From assembly GCF_000350485.1 (NCBI RefSeq), contig NZ_AORV01000033.1, positions 124,001-188,000 on the forward strand: a stretch of 64,000 bases of DNA, written 5' to 3'. Position 1 is the first letter of the stretch, and every line of letters begins with the position of its first letter. Source of the stretch: Ruminiclostridium cellobioparum subsp. termitidis CT1112. Lineage in GTDB: Bacteria; Bacillota; Clostridia; Acetivibrionales; DSM-1351. The notes under the pieces were generated by a model. It saw nothing but the letters and a program-made list of their open reading frames with translations, was not told the DNA's origin and made no database searches. This document shows positions 55,990-64,000 of this stretch, one piece after another. Position numbers and translations under genes: made by a program.

Positions 55990-57748
55990 TGTCTTCCCCC
56001 ACTCCCTGTGCATCAAATATGTACTCTATACGGGTTCCCTCTTCTTTTTCACTGTATACGGTTATCCCGTCGTTTTCAGAAAAGTTGAGCCTTATCCTGG
56101 AATTTACGTTCAAAAGTCCGATATGCCTGCTGCTCTTTATGCTTCCATAGGCGGCATCCTTCATTTCCTCATTCAGAGCCTCCACCTGTTCCCGGCTCAT
56201 TCCGCCGCCATTATCCCGGACTGTAATGTGAACCTTTTTATCTTCAGAGAAATATGCTTTTACCCAGAGCTTCCAATCTCCGGTTCTCCTGTCAAACCCG
56301 TGCTGAAAGCAGTTTTCCACTATGGGCTGCAGCAGGAGCTTGGGCATAAGGCAGTTTTTTACTTCCTCCTGTATATCCAGCTCGATACTGAATTTGTCAT
56401 AGAACCTTTCCTTCTGTATAAGCAAATAATTGTCAAGATGCTCCAATTCACTTCCCAGTGTCACAAACCCGCTCTCGAAATCCATACTGTAGCGCATCAT
56501 GCTGCTTAATGCACCTGCAATATTGTAGACCTCCCCGACTCCCTTTGACAGTGATATGCTGCCTATCAGCTGCAGGGTGTTGTGCAGAAAATGCGGATTT
56601 ATCTGGGCCTGCAAGGCCTTGATCTGGGCTGATTTGGCCTGGAGCTTTATAACGTATTCCTGATGTATCAGATCTTTAATACGCTGAACAAAGAGGGCTA
56701 TATGATTTTCCAGCACACTGATTTCATTTCTGGAATACTCACCTGTTTTTATCTCCAATGTGGCCATTTGTATATTCTTTACCTTGTCGGCCAATTTCAA
56801 GAGGGGAGAACTTATATAAAAAGAAATCAATGCGGATAGCATTATTGCGGCAAAAACACAGGCAATACCCATAAAGATACCGGCAAATACGGTTGGTCTG
56901 GTGGCTTTCACTATTTCATTCCGGGGAATTATTTTTATTATGCCAAGTTTCCCGCCCCTGTCCTGACCGTAAAATACTATATTGTTGTCAATTGAAAAGT
57001 ACTCTCCGGAACCGCCGGTATTGATGAGGCTTATACTTTTTGCCAAAAGCTGCTCATCATCAAACCCCTTATTAATTGACATGACAATTTCACTCTGATC
57101 GTTGAGAAGATAAACCCGTTCATCCTGACTTGTTTTAAGCTTTTCAAGAATTCCCTGAAGTTCTCCCGTCCGCAGCTGCAATGCCAGTTTTGCAACCAGG
57201 TTGCGGTCTTCGAAAGTATTTATGTTATGTACGGCATACAGGCCCTGACCGGTTAGTTTCAAATACATATTGGTCTGCATCTCGGCCGGGCGGTTAAAGG
57301 TATTGGAAAAACCCTCCTCATCACTTTGAAGTGTTGTTCCGGCTCTTTTGGCCTTAATAACACTCCTGTCACTGACAAGGTATAGCTCTATGGAAGAGAA
57401 CAGGTTATTTTTATTTAAGGTCCCATTGAAGGTATTTCGCAGAATTGCGCTGTCCTGATAGGAATCGCTGTCTTTACCCCATTTGAGGACAGCGTTTCTG
57501 AAGCTTTTGTCGAACTCCATGGAATAAAAGGTATTTTTTAACTCGTCTGAAAACTGTGACACCCTGTCGCTGCCCCACAGCATTCCATCCTTGTTTATTG
57601 CAATCAACTGCCTGTATAGCGAATCATAGGTATTGAACGCAGCCAGCGCAGTGATCAGAATGGTAGGGATGATTGATACCGCAAGCATAAACAGAAATAT
57701 CTTTGTTCTGATAGAAAGGGTCCTTTTTGACTTTTTTGAAGATTCCAT
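55964..57748 (-). CDS. YesM-type membrane sensor histidine kinase
   Basis: This ~594-residue kinase has one membrane helix near residues 12-35, a ~250-residue extracellular sensor region, and a second helix near 290-310. A HAMP domain and a His_kinase domain follow, with phosphoacceptor His in INPHFLHNTLQLIG, then HATPase_c with DNGGGMS. It senses extracellular sugar or a binding protein. The start ATG 57746-57748 has ATAGGAG upstream; the longer frame to 57874 runs into the terminator region and is not supported. Confidence 0.94.
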   Translation of the reverse strand: MESSKKSKRTLSIRTKIFLFMLAVSIIPTILITALAAFNTYDSLYRQLIAINKDGMLWGSDRVSQFSDELKNTFYSMEFDKSFRNAVLKWGKDSDSYQDSAILRNTFNGTLNKNNLFSSIELYLVSDRSVIKAKRAGTTLQSDEEGFSNTFNRPAEMQTNMYLKLTGQGLYAVHNINTFEDRNLVAKLALQLRTGELQGILEKLKTSQDERVYLLNDQSEIVMSINKGFDDEQLLAKSISLINTGGSGEYFSIDNNIVFYGQDRGGKLGIIKIIPRNEIVKATRPTVFAGIFMGIACVFAAIMLSALISFYISSPLLKLADKVKNIQMATLEIKTGEYSRNEISVLENHIALFVQRIKDLIHQEYVIKLQAKSAQIKALQAQINPHFLHNTLQLIGSISLSKGVGEVYNIAGALSSMMRYSMDFESGFVTLGSELEHLDNYLLIQKERFYDKFSIELDIQEEVKNCLMPKLLLQPIVENCFQHGFDRRTGDWKLWVKAYFSEDKKVHITVRDNGGGMSREQVEALNEEMKDAAYGSIKSSRHIGLLNVNSRIRLNFSENDGITVYSEKEEGTRIEYIFDAQGVGEDNGLPGSDN

Positions 57749-57852
57749 GTAAATTCTCCTATCAAGCCATATATGTGTATTTTTTAGATAATTCAGTATA
57801 GCACTATAAATTATGCCCGTCAAAAGTCTGATTCTTTGCCATCTATTAATAT

Positions 57853-57908
57853 AAAACCCCCAAAAATGAACCAAGCTTCAACGCTGCCTGGTTCATTTTT
57901 GGGGGTTT
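57853..57908. terminator. Strong bidirectional terminator between divIVA and the YesM-kinase gene
   Basis: A perfect ~20-bp stem (AAACCCCCAAAAATGAACCA against its complement) has a ~15-base loop and T runs on both sides. On the minus strand it lies past the divIVA stop codon and cleanly separates the division cluster from the carbohydrate operon. Confidence 0.9.
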
Positions 57909-57939
57909 GAGTAACTATGAGAAATATACATATAGTCAG

Positions 57940-58404
57940 TTATTCCAGATCATCATCCGTGCTAAAGACCTGCTTCAGCAGTTCAAGCTGTGACAGCAGA
58001 AGAGTTTCGGACTTGGTTTTAAACAAATGCAGTCTTTTTTTCATTTCTTCATACTCAAAACGGATTCTAATTACTTCCTGATTTGCATCATTGATAATCT
58101 TTTGGGCCTTTAGTTCAGCCTCTTTAATAATATTTTCGGCTTTGGAGTAGGAATTTTTCTTGATTTCTTCACCTGTCTGCTGTGCTACGATCAATGTGTT
58201 CTGCAAGGACTCTTCTATATTTTTGTAATGTTGTATTCCTTCGTTTAAAACAGAAATTCTGTCTTTGAGTTCAATGTTTTCCTTTATGTATAGTTCGTAG
58301 TCCTGTATAATGCTGTCCAGAACTTCATTAACCTGGTCTTCCTTATAGCCCATGAAGTTCTTCTTAAACTTGATATTATCAAGATCATTTGGAGTATAGT
58401 TCAT
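57940..58404 (-). CDS. divIVA: DivIVA-domain cell division protein
   Basis: This 154-residue protein has the N-terminal DivIVA membrane-curvature-sensing motif (DLDNIKFKKNFMGYKEDQVNEVLD), then a long coiled coil to the end. It localises to cell poles and septa. As in other Firmicutes it is the last gene of the sepF-yggT-ylmH-divIVA row. Confidence 0.93.
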   Translation of the reverse strand: MNYTPNDLDNIKFKKNFMGYKEDQVNEVLDSIIQDYELYIKENIELKDRISVLNEGIQHYKNIEESLQNTLIVAQQTGEEIKKNSYSKAENIIKEAELKAQKIINDANQEVIRIRFEYEEMKKRLHLFKTKSETLLLSQLELLKQVFSTDDDLE

Positions 58405-58452
58405 AATAAGCCAACCTTTCCACGGAACTAAAAGTTCCTTGATATAATATCC

Positions 58453-59238
58453 TTATTCAAAACGTTTGATAATTATATTAATGCGATCCTTTTTAGTAGT
58501 TCCGCCAACCTTGTCCAATAAAATCCTTCCCTTGCCCCGAATGGAAATTACATCGCCTTCCGACAGCTGCTTCGACGGGTTTGAAACCGGCTCCCAGTTT
58601 ACATTTACCCGCTGGGCTTTAAAATACTCCATAACCTTGGTCCTGGACATGCCAAAACCGCTTGCAGTCACAGAATCAGCTCTTACAGACGCAACTGTGG
58701 TATTGATTATTTTTTCCTTCCTTTCGGGAGGTGTGTACCGGTAGACTTGCTGAAGTTCGCATTCAACCTTTGTATTACCAATTTTGTCCAGATTGTATGA
58801 AATATATTCCGCAATTTTATCAATTAAAAATACATCACCATAGTTCTCGTAGACAAGTATATCCCCTACCTTTTCCCTCTTTATCCCAAGGCCCAGGATC
58901 GAACCGAGATAATCCCTGTGAGACAAGTCCTTATCAATAACAGGCGTTATCCTCAGATAACTTATGGGAGCATTGTCCAGAGCTTCCTCTTCATCTATGA
59001 AGTCAGAGCTCATAGCGGCCATGACCCGCTCTGCTCCTTCAAAACCACCCATAAAGGTATAAAAAACCCCTTCGACCTTGTCCAATACACGTTTGGCAAT
59101 AACCGCCTCATGGGGAGAAAGAAAATCCGAATATACAAAAGAGGAATAACGGCATTGTTCTGCCTTATCCAGAAGACGCGAAACCATTACCCTATCCTCA
59201 ATCCCGGAAACCATTTTTAATAATTCGTTTTTATTCAT
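58453..59238 (-). CDS. ylmH: YlmH-type S4-domain RNA-binding protein
   Basis: This ~261-residue protein has an N-terminal/central YlmH domain and a C-terminal S4 RNA-binding domain (SASGFGMSRTKVMEYFKAQRVNVN). Homologues bind ribosomes and act in stalled-ribosome rescue in Bacillus. The start is taken as ATG 59236-59238, which overlaps the YggT gene; no clear ribosome binding site is seen, so coupling is likely. Confidence 0.9.
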   Translation of the reverse strand: MNKNELLKMVSGIEDRVMVSRLLDKAEQCRYSSFVYSDFLSPHEAVIAKRVLDKVEGVFYTFMGGFEGAERVMAAMSSDFIDEEEALDNAPISYLRITPVIDKDLSHRDYLGSILGLGIKREKVGDILVYENYGDVFLIDKIAEYISYNLDKIGNTKVECELQQVYRYTPPERKEKIINTTVASVRADSVTASGFGMSRTKVMEYFKAQRVNVNWEPVSNPSKQLSEGDVISIRGKGRILLDKVGGTTKKDRINIIIKRFE

Positions 59239-59246
59239 ATATAGCG

Positions 59247-59537
59247 TCAAAAATAAAACATATTAAACAAAATATAAATTACTCTTCTCAGCACACCTAT
59301 AAGTATAAATGCAACTATGGGCGAAAAATCAATCATGGAAAGCATGGAATTGTTCAATAACCTGGATTGATTCAACATTTTTCTTATGGGTGCAAGCACC
59401 GGTTCGGTAATTGTGTATAACAAATCAACTGCCTTGTTATATCTTGATACCGGCAGCCATGAGATAAGCACTCTGGCAATAAGTGCAAACTCAAATATTT
59501 TCAATACCCAATCTATAGCGTATAAAACTGCATCCAT
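59247..59537 (-). CDS. yggT: YggT-family membrane protein
   Basis: This ~96-residue protein has two hydrophobic segments separated by the conserved TITEPVLAPIRKMLN loop. It is of unclear biochemical role but consistently found next to sepF. The start ATG 59535-59537 has CGGAGGA upstream; the frame to 59579 is not supported. Confidence 0.9.
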   Translation of the reverse strand: MDAVLYAIDWVLKIFEFALIARVLISWLPVSRYNKAVDLLYTITEPVLAPIRKMLNQSRLLNNSMLSMIDFSPIVAFILIGVLRRVIYILFNMFYF

Positions 59538-59600
59538 CAAAATTCCTCCGAAATAAGAAAACCTTATTATCAGCCCCAAATATCACCAGTCAATGTTCTC

Positions 59601-60077
59601 CTATTTAGCCCATGGAAATACTGTTTTATTTCTGAGTTCTTCCTTCAAGTCTCCGCTAACATCCACATTGTTTGGAGCTATAACAAATATATCACTGGAT
59701 ACCTTCTGTATACTTCCGTCAAGGGCATAGATAGACCCGCTTAAGAAGTCAATTATCCTCTGGGCATCTGCTTTTTCTATGCCCTCCAGATTAATAACCA
59801 CAGGCTTCTTGCTCTTCAGGTGATCACAGATATCCTGAGCATCATCAAATGTATCCGGCTGAGAAACAACCATCTTAAACTGATTTGCAGAATGAATATT
59901 TACTACTTTGCCTGACTGCTGCTGCTTTTTGGAATTGTTGAAGAAGTGCGTTTGAATAGGTTCGCTTTTAATATCCTCCCTATAGTCTGTATCGCGAAGA
60001 TCTAAGTCTTCATCCTCCTCCTCGTCAATTGCTTCCCATCCGACGAAATTAAAAACTTTGTTTAGAAGTTTTGACAT
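59601..60077 (-). CDS. sepF: Cell division protein SepF
   Basis: This 158-residue protein has an N-terminal membrane-binding amphipathic helix, an acidic linker and a C-terminal SepF core (VVINLEGIEKADAQRIIDFLSGS) that polymerises and binds FtsZ. AGGAGG precedes the start. It lies in the standard order after yggS. Confidence 0.95.
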   Translation of the reverse strand: MSKLLNKVFNFVGWEAIDEEEDEDLDLRDTDYREDIKSEPIQTHFFNNSKKQQQSGKVVNIHSANQFKMVVSQPDTFDDAQDICDHLKSKKPVVINLEGIEKADAQRIIDFLSGSIYALDGSIQKVSSDIFVIAPNNVDVSGDLKEELRNKTVFPWAK

Positions 60078-60131
60078 TTCAAATACCTCCTGCGTCTTTA
60101 GTAATTTATTTAATCTTTTCGCTTGTAAAAT

Positions 60132-60839
60132 TTACTTCTTTGTGTAATCCCTCTTTCCAAATATACCGGTACCGATCCTGACAATGTTTGCCCCCTCTTC
60201 AATGGCTATCTCAAAATCGTTGCTCATACCCATGGAAAGATAATCCATATTAACATTATCTATATTTTTATGCTTTATGTCAATATATATATTATAAAGA
60301 TTCCTAAATACAGGCCTTATGACCTGTGGGTCCTGAGTAAATGGGGCTATGGTCATAAGCCCTCTGAGAGAAATATTTTCCATCCGGGAAATTATACCTA
60401 CGTATTCATCTACATCACCAGGACTTATTCCAAATTTTGTATCCTCTCCTGAAACATTGACCTGCAAAAGAATATCGATCTTTCTCCCATGCTTTGCAGC
60501 CCTTGAGTTAATTTCTTTGGCAAGCTCCATGCTGTCCACGGAATGTATCATTTCAACCTTATCGATTATATATTTGACTTTATTGGTCTGGAGATGCCCA
60601 ATCAAATGCCATTTACAGTCTGTAGGAAGCTTGTCATATTTTTCGGTTAATTCCTGCACTCTGTTCTCACCCATATCGAGAAGACCGTATTCATATACAT
60701 TTTTGATCCTGTCTGCCTCAACAGTCTTGGTAACGGCTATCACCCTGATGTCTTCCATTGTGCGGCCGCTCCTTTCGGCTGCCGCTCCCACCCTTTTAAA
60801 AATATTATCCAGATTGCTTTTAATCTCTGTATCAATCAA
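60132..60839 (-). CDS. yggS: YggS-type pyridoxal phosphate homeostasis protein
   Basis: This 235-residue alanine-racemase-fold protein binds PLP through the Lys in VIAVTKTV and has HLIGHLQTNKVKYI and the SMGMSNDFEIAIEEGANIVRIG end motif. It buffers PLP and keto-acid/amino-acid balance rather than acting as a racemase. Its start overlaps the HlyD-like gene by 8 bases. Confidence 0.95.
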   Translation of the reverse strand: MIDTEIKSNLDNIFKRVGAAAERSGRTMEDIRVIAVTKTVEADRIKNVYEYGLLDMGENRVQELTEKYDKLPTDCKWHLIGHLQTNKVKYIIDKVEMIHSVDSMELAKEINSRAAKHGRKIDILLQVNVSGEDTKFGISPGDVDEYVGIISRMENISLRGLMTIAPFTQDPQVIRPVFRNLYNIYIDIKHKNIDNVNMDYLSMGMSNDFEIAIEEGANIVRIGTGIFGKRDYTKK

Positions 60840-62088
60840 CTGTCTGTCCCTCCTGTATATTCTTAGGATTTAGGATATATGTGTTATACAAGGCGATGGT
60901 ATTTGTATTTTCGCCCTCTAAATTGTCGATAATGACTGCACTCTCATTCATACCTACGATCCTCACCTTTTTTATGGCAGCCGTATGACCCTTGACAACA
61001 GTGATCAACGCAGTTTTATTTTTGGTATCAATGTTTTGCAATGAGCTGTAGGGTACCTTCAACCCCGTATAGCTGGATAATATTATATCTGCGTTTACCC
61101 TTCTCAAACCCACTGTCTCATTTAAGCCCGCATCAAATTTAAAGGCTATGATTCTTTCTCCGTCAATAAGGTCAGAGCTGTAAACTATCTTTGCTTCGAT
61201 ATTCAATCCCGTATCATTGATCCTGAGGGTGACGGTTTTATCAAGCTGCAGGGATTTGCAGTATTTTTCATCAACTGCCGTCACCATGTAGCTGTCCAGA
61301 TCCTTGACCAGCTTTGCAACGGGTTTCCCCTTGGCCGCATCAATGACATTGAAATCCCTGTTGGTTTCCCTGGTTGTTATTTTCTCAAGCTCCTTCGGTG
61401 TAATATTCCTGATGGTCTCAGGAGTGAGTATGGATTCGTAGCCGTCTATGGCATAGGATATCAATCCTGAACTCTTTGTCCGTATTTCTTTGATATTGTT
61501 GTTCAATTTGCCCTGTATAGCGGCTTTTTCATTCTTAAGCTTGTTTATATACGCCGCCGACTTGCTGCTGTCACCAAAAATATCAGACTTCCTGTAAACG
61601 ATCCTGTCTATGCTGGAAAGACTGTTGTAGCTTTCAACAAGGCTGCCGCGGATGGATTGCTGGGCAAGATTTTTAACCTCTTCAATTATTTCCAAATCCA
61701 GTTTTTTTATGTCACTGGAAAACATATTTATATTTTCCTTCTGTGCCTTTTGTGCCCGTTCAATCTCCATTTCCTTGGTTTTTAGCTCCTCATAGGTGGA
61801 TACCGGAACATTTTTGACTACAGAAGCTATTCTGTAAAAGGCAGGGACCTTCTCCCCGTCTACCGCATCCATTACACAATTGCCTGTTTCGGGAGACAAA
61901 ATGAGTTCTTCATTTCTTATGAAAACTCCGTCTATATTCTGTGTATCCTCTATCTTGCCTATTTTAAGTATGTCAGTTTCGACACCGTTTCCATATATGA
62001 TAAATAACAGCGCCGGAAGGTATATTAACAAAAATACACCTGCTATGAGGGTTCCTATTCTGACACTCTGCTTTTTAAAAACACTCAT
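60832..62088 (-). CDS. HlyD-family-like membrane protein
   Basis: This ~418-residue protein has one N-terminal membrane helix (about residues 12-33), a large extracytoplasmic part with a coiled-coil hairpin at about 110-210, and a C-terminal beta domain like HlyD/membrane-fusion proteins (VPYSSLQNIDTKNKTALITV). No transporter partner is adjacent. Position beside yggS/sepF suggests an envelope or division role. The start is ATG 62086-62088 with TGGAGT upstream. Confidence 0.75.
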   Translation of the reverse strand: MSVFKKQSVRIGTLIAGVFLLIYLPALLFIIYGNGVETDILKIGKIEDTQNIDGVFIRNEELILSPETGNCVMDAVDGEKVPAFYRIASVVKNVPVSTYEELKTKEMEIERAQKAQKENINMFSSDIKKLDLEIIEEVKNLAQQSIRGSLVESYNSLSSIDRIVYRKSDIFGDSSKSAAYINKLKNEKAAIQGKLNNNIKEIRTKSSGLISYAIDGYESILTPETIRNITPKELEKITTRETNRDFNVIDAAKGKPVAKLVKDLDSYMVTAVDEKYCKSLQLDKTVTLRINDTGLNIEAKIVYSSDLIDGERIIAFKFDAGLNETVGLRRVNADIILSSYTGLKVPYSSLQNIDTKNKTALITVVKGHTAAIKKVRIVGMNESAVIIDNLEGENTNTIALYNTYILNPKNIQEGQTVD

Positions 62089-62111
62089 GTACAACTCCAT
62101 TTCCGCAGCGG

Positions 62112-63398
62112 CTATTTTTCCCTGCTATTGAACAATTTCTGCAGCGCTATGATATTTCCAAGCTTTACATGCTCATATACCAGACCGCCCTGCATATACG
62201 CTATATACGGACTCTTTATTGGCGCATCGGCGCTGAGCTCTATGGAGGAGCCCTGAACAAAGGCTCCCGCCGCCATTATAACCGGGGAATCGTAGCCAGG
62301 CATCTCCCAGGGTTGGGGTGTTACATAGGAATCCACCGGTGAACCCTTCTGGATACCCTGGCAGAATGCTATGAGGCTTTGTTCGTTATCGAATTTTACA
62401 GCTTGAATTATGTCACTTCTTTTGACATCGACTGAAGGCAGTGTTTCAAAGCCGGCACGTTCCATAAGGGCAGCACAGAACACCGCCCCCTTCAAGCTTT
62501 CGGCTACAACATGAGGTGCCATGAACAAGCCCTGGAACATCAGCCTGTTATTGCCCAGTGAAGCTCCGACTTCTTTTCCCAGTCCCGGAGATGTCAGTCT
62601 AAAGGCAGCCTGCTCCACCAGCTCTTTCCTGCCTGCAATATAGCCCCCTGTCAAAGCCAGTCCGCCTCCAGGATTTTTTATAAGGGAGCCCGCTATTATA
62701 TCGGCTCCCGCCTCAATCGGTTCAACCTCTTCTACAAATTCCCCGTAGCAGTTGTCAACCATGACAATTATTGAACTGTTTATGGACTTGACAGTGCTTA
62801 TAACACTTTTTATGTCTTCAATGCACAATGCATCTCTCCAGGAATACCCTCTTGAGCGCTGGAGCATTGCCATTTTTGTTGAAGGCGTGACAACCCTGCG
62901 TATTTGTTCCAGATCAGGTTTCCCGTCAGGTTTTAATTCCACCTGTCTGTAATTGACTCCGAATTCCTTCAGAGAACCGCAGTTCTCACCTCTGATCCCT
63001 ATTACTTCCTCCAATGTATCATAGGGTTTGCCGGTAACAGCCACCAGCTGGTCTCCCGGTCTGAGATTGCCAAAAAGACACAGTGCCAGAGCCTGTGTAC
63101 CTGAGACTATCTGATGTCTGACCAGTGCATCTTCCGCACCAAAAATATTTGCATACACACTGTCGAGAACTTCCCTTCCCCTGTCATCATAACCGTAGCC
63201 GGTAGTTCCGTTGAAATGTGAATCGCTGAGTTTATTGTCCTGCATTGCCTTGATTACTTTTAACTGGTTTATCTGTTTGGTATTCTCTATTCTTTCAAAA
63301 ACCTTCTGAGCGTCCTTTTCGGCCTGCTCAGCCAGTTCAATCACCCTGTCCTCAATTTCAAAGTGCTGTTTCAAATATTCCCTTATTTTAAAATCCAT
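62112..63398 (-). CDS. Methionine gamma-lyase-family PLP protein (YnbB/aluminium-resistance type)
   Basis: This ~428-residue cystathionine-beta-lyase-fold PLP enzyme has the segment VMVDNCYGEFVE followed by the PLP-lysine in AGSLIKNPGGGLALTGGY. The family is related to methionine gamma-lyase, but its substrate is not established to my knowledge. The start at MDFKIREYL (63396-63398) has AGAGG upstream. It could relate to sulfur metabolism, but it lies 46 kb from the sulfur-type cluster and I see no operator copy before it. Confidence 0.88.
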   Translation of the reverse strand: MDFKIREYLKQHFEIEDRVIELAEQAEKDAQKVFERIENTKQINQLKVIKAMQDNKLSDSHFNGTTGYGYDDRGREVLDSVYANIFGAEDALVRHQIVSGTQALALCLFGNLRPGDQLVAVTGKPYDTLEEVIGIRGENCGSLKEFGVNYRQVELKPDGKPDLEQIRRVVTPSTKMAMLQRSRGYSWRDALCIEDIKSVISTVKSINSSIIVMVDNCYGEFVEEVEPIEAGADIIAGSLIKNPGGGLALTGGYIAGRKELVEQAAFRLTSPGLGKEVGASLGNNRLMFQGLFMAPHVVAESLKGAVFCAALMERAGFETLPSVDVKRSDIIQAVKFDNEQSLIAFCQGIQKGSPVDSYVTPQPWEMPGYDSPVIMAAGAFVQGSSIELSADAPIKSPYIAYMQGGLVYEHVKLGNIIALQKLFNSREK

Positions 63399-63730
63399 CA
63401 ACCATTCCTCTTTCGTATAAGTATGAATAAAAATTAGCTTTTTAATAGAATTATATACCATTTACCGCCTTCCCGCCAGTTTTATCGTATATTAACCTGA
63501 AAAACTGCATTTCTTCAGTTCAAAATACTTTTATAATAATGCTTATAATGCTTCCGGGAGTGATAACATCCAGAAGCAATAACAGTCCGGAAGTAAATTA
63601 TACCGGCAGGCAGTGCCTCACGGCCAGGTGCGGGCAATACCCTATAGTCAGGCAGGTTGCAGTTTATGGTGCTTTACCTGTATAATAGATGTATATATCT
63701 TATAACAGCTGTTTATCCATGGAGGAAATA
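63399..63730. promoter_or_regulatory. Divergent intergenic region with rluA-like promoter
   Basis: The plus-strand promoter is TTGCAG (63657-63662), an 18-base spacer, and TATAAT (63681-63686). The ribosome binding site GGAGG lies at 63721-63725. The minus-strand promoter for the YnbB-like gene is not evident. No other gene or repeat was recognised here. Confidence 0.6.
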
Positions 63731-64000
63731 ATGATTTTAGAGCACAAAGCTGATATTTCCGATGCAGGCAGGCCCCTGAAATACATTCTGAAGGGCAGAC
63801 TGCAAATATCCGAAAGGTTGGTTAAAAAACTAAAATTCCAAAATAAAATTTATGTAAATAGTGAAGCTGTCCACGTAAATTACATTTTAAAAGAAAACGA
63901 TCAGATTAGAGTTGAACTCGAACTTGAAGAAGACTGTGAGTATATCGAACCACAGGACATTCCCATAGATATAATTCACGAGGATAACTGCCTCCTGGTG
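63731..64000 (+). CDS. RluA-family pseudouridine synthase, N-terminal part (cut by window edge)
   Basis: Ninety codons are visible. They encode an N-terminal S4-like RNA-binding region (LQISERLVKKLKFQNKIYVN), then the start of the catalytic domain (IPIDIIHEDNCLLV), which matches the entry strand of RluA-type synthases. The catalytic Asp lies beyond the window. GGAGG six bases before the ATG and a good promoter upstream support the start. Confidence 0.85.
   Translation, partial: MILEHKADISDAGRPLKYILKGRLQISERLVKKLKFQNKIYVNSEAVHVNYILKENDQIRVELELEEDCEYIEPQDIPIDIIHEDNCLLV

Noticed and set aside
62112-63398. Inclusion of the methionine-gamma-lyase-family gene in the sulfur-type regulon
   Set aside because: It lies 46 kb away and no operator copy is found upstream. 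Its family occurs beside unrelated genes in many Firmicutes.

Overview
The window looks like a chromosomal segment from an anaerobic, low-to-medium GC, spore-forming Firmicute of class Clostridia. The gene complement resembles Ruminiclostridium-type species, but I cannot name one. The evidence is a PyrR-attenuated pyr operon with a type-B dihydroorotate dehydrogenase (PyrD plus PyrK), RNase Y beside YmdB, a sepF-yggT-ylmH-divIVA division cluster, a spore-photoproduct-lyase-like radical SAM protein, and YesM/YesN-type regulation of a sugar transporter with a GH5 enzyme. I found no rRNA, tRNA, CRISPR array, prophage or transposase gene. Nearly all genes are on the minus strand. The exceptions are 15078-19811 and the right-edge gene.

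Region 1-17.4 kb is the notable part. It holds two complete ABC importers of the nitrate/sulfonate/taurine family, three related radical SAM proteins (one cut by the left edge) whose visible cluster motif is the unusual Cx8Cx2C, and an SDR oxidoreductase. It also holds a flavin-reductase-like protein, S-adenosylmethionine synthetase, a sphingosine-phosphate-lyase-like PLP enzyme and a small ThiS/MoaD-like protein ending Gly-Gly-Gly-Asn-Cys-Pro. Alongside these are a JAMM metallopeptidase, a lone receiver protein and a soluble histidine kinase with an AraC-type response regulator. Four promoters here carry the same 35-bp operator: two 13-bp direct repeats exactly 22 bp apart, ending 2-3 bp upstream of the -35 box. 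The spacing is invariant, so I infer one regulon under one activator, with the local response regulator as first candidate. My working hypothesis is import and radical-SAM-dependent breakdown of an organosulfur compound. Its sulfur would pass through a protein thiocarboxylate, made by JAMM trimming of the carrier tail, into homocysteine/methionine and then SAM. The substrate is unknown.

Region 17.4-23.2 kb holds a YibE/F membrane protein, the SPL-like protein, a YbaK/EbsC deacylase, a DUF1287 protein, an orotate-phosphoribosyltransferase-like protein and a histidine phosphatase. Two copies of a ~345-bp MITE-like inverted-repeat element lie at 6073-6420 and 19811-20155. Region 20.7-33.7 kb is the pyrimidine operon pyrR-pyrB-pyrC-pyrF-carA-carB-pyrK-pyrD-gpm-like-pyrE-like, with a promoter, PyrR-binding sequence and intrinsic attenuator.

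Region 33.7-50 kb carries housekeeping genes: an RluD-like synthase, lspA, a peptide-binding lipoprotein, pgeF-like, ymdB, rny, folD, a YgiQ radical SAM protein, a heptad-repeat coiled-coil protein, a TPR membrane protein and an FtsK/SpoIIIE translocase. A compact structured sequence of no class I recognise lies between rny and ymdB. Region 50-57.8 kb is a carbohydrate operon: YesM kinase, YesN regulator, sugar-binding lipoprotein, two permeases and a cytoplasmic GH5. Region 57.9-63.4 kb is the division cluster, preceded by a methionine-gamma-lyase-family gene, yggS and a HlyD-like protein. A divergent RluA-family gene runs off the right edge.
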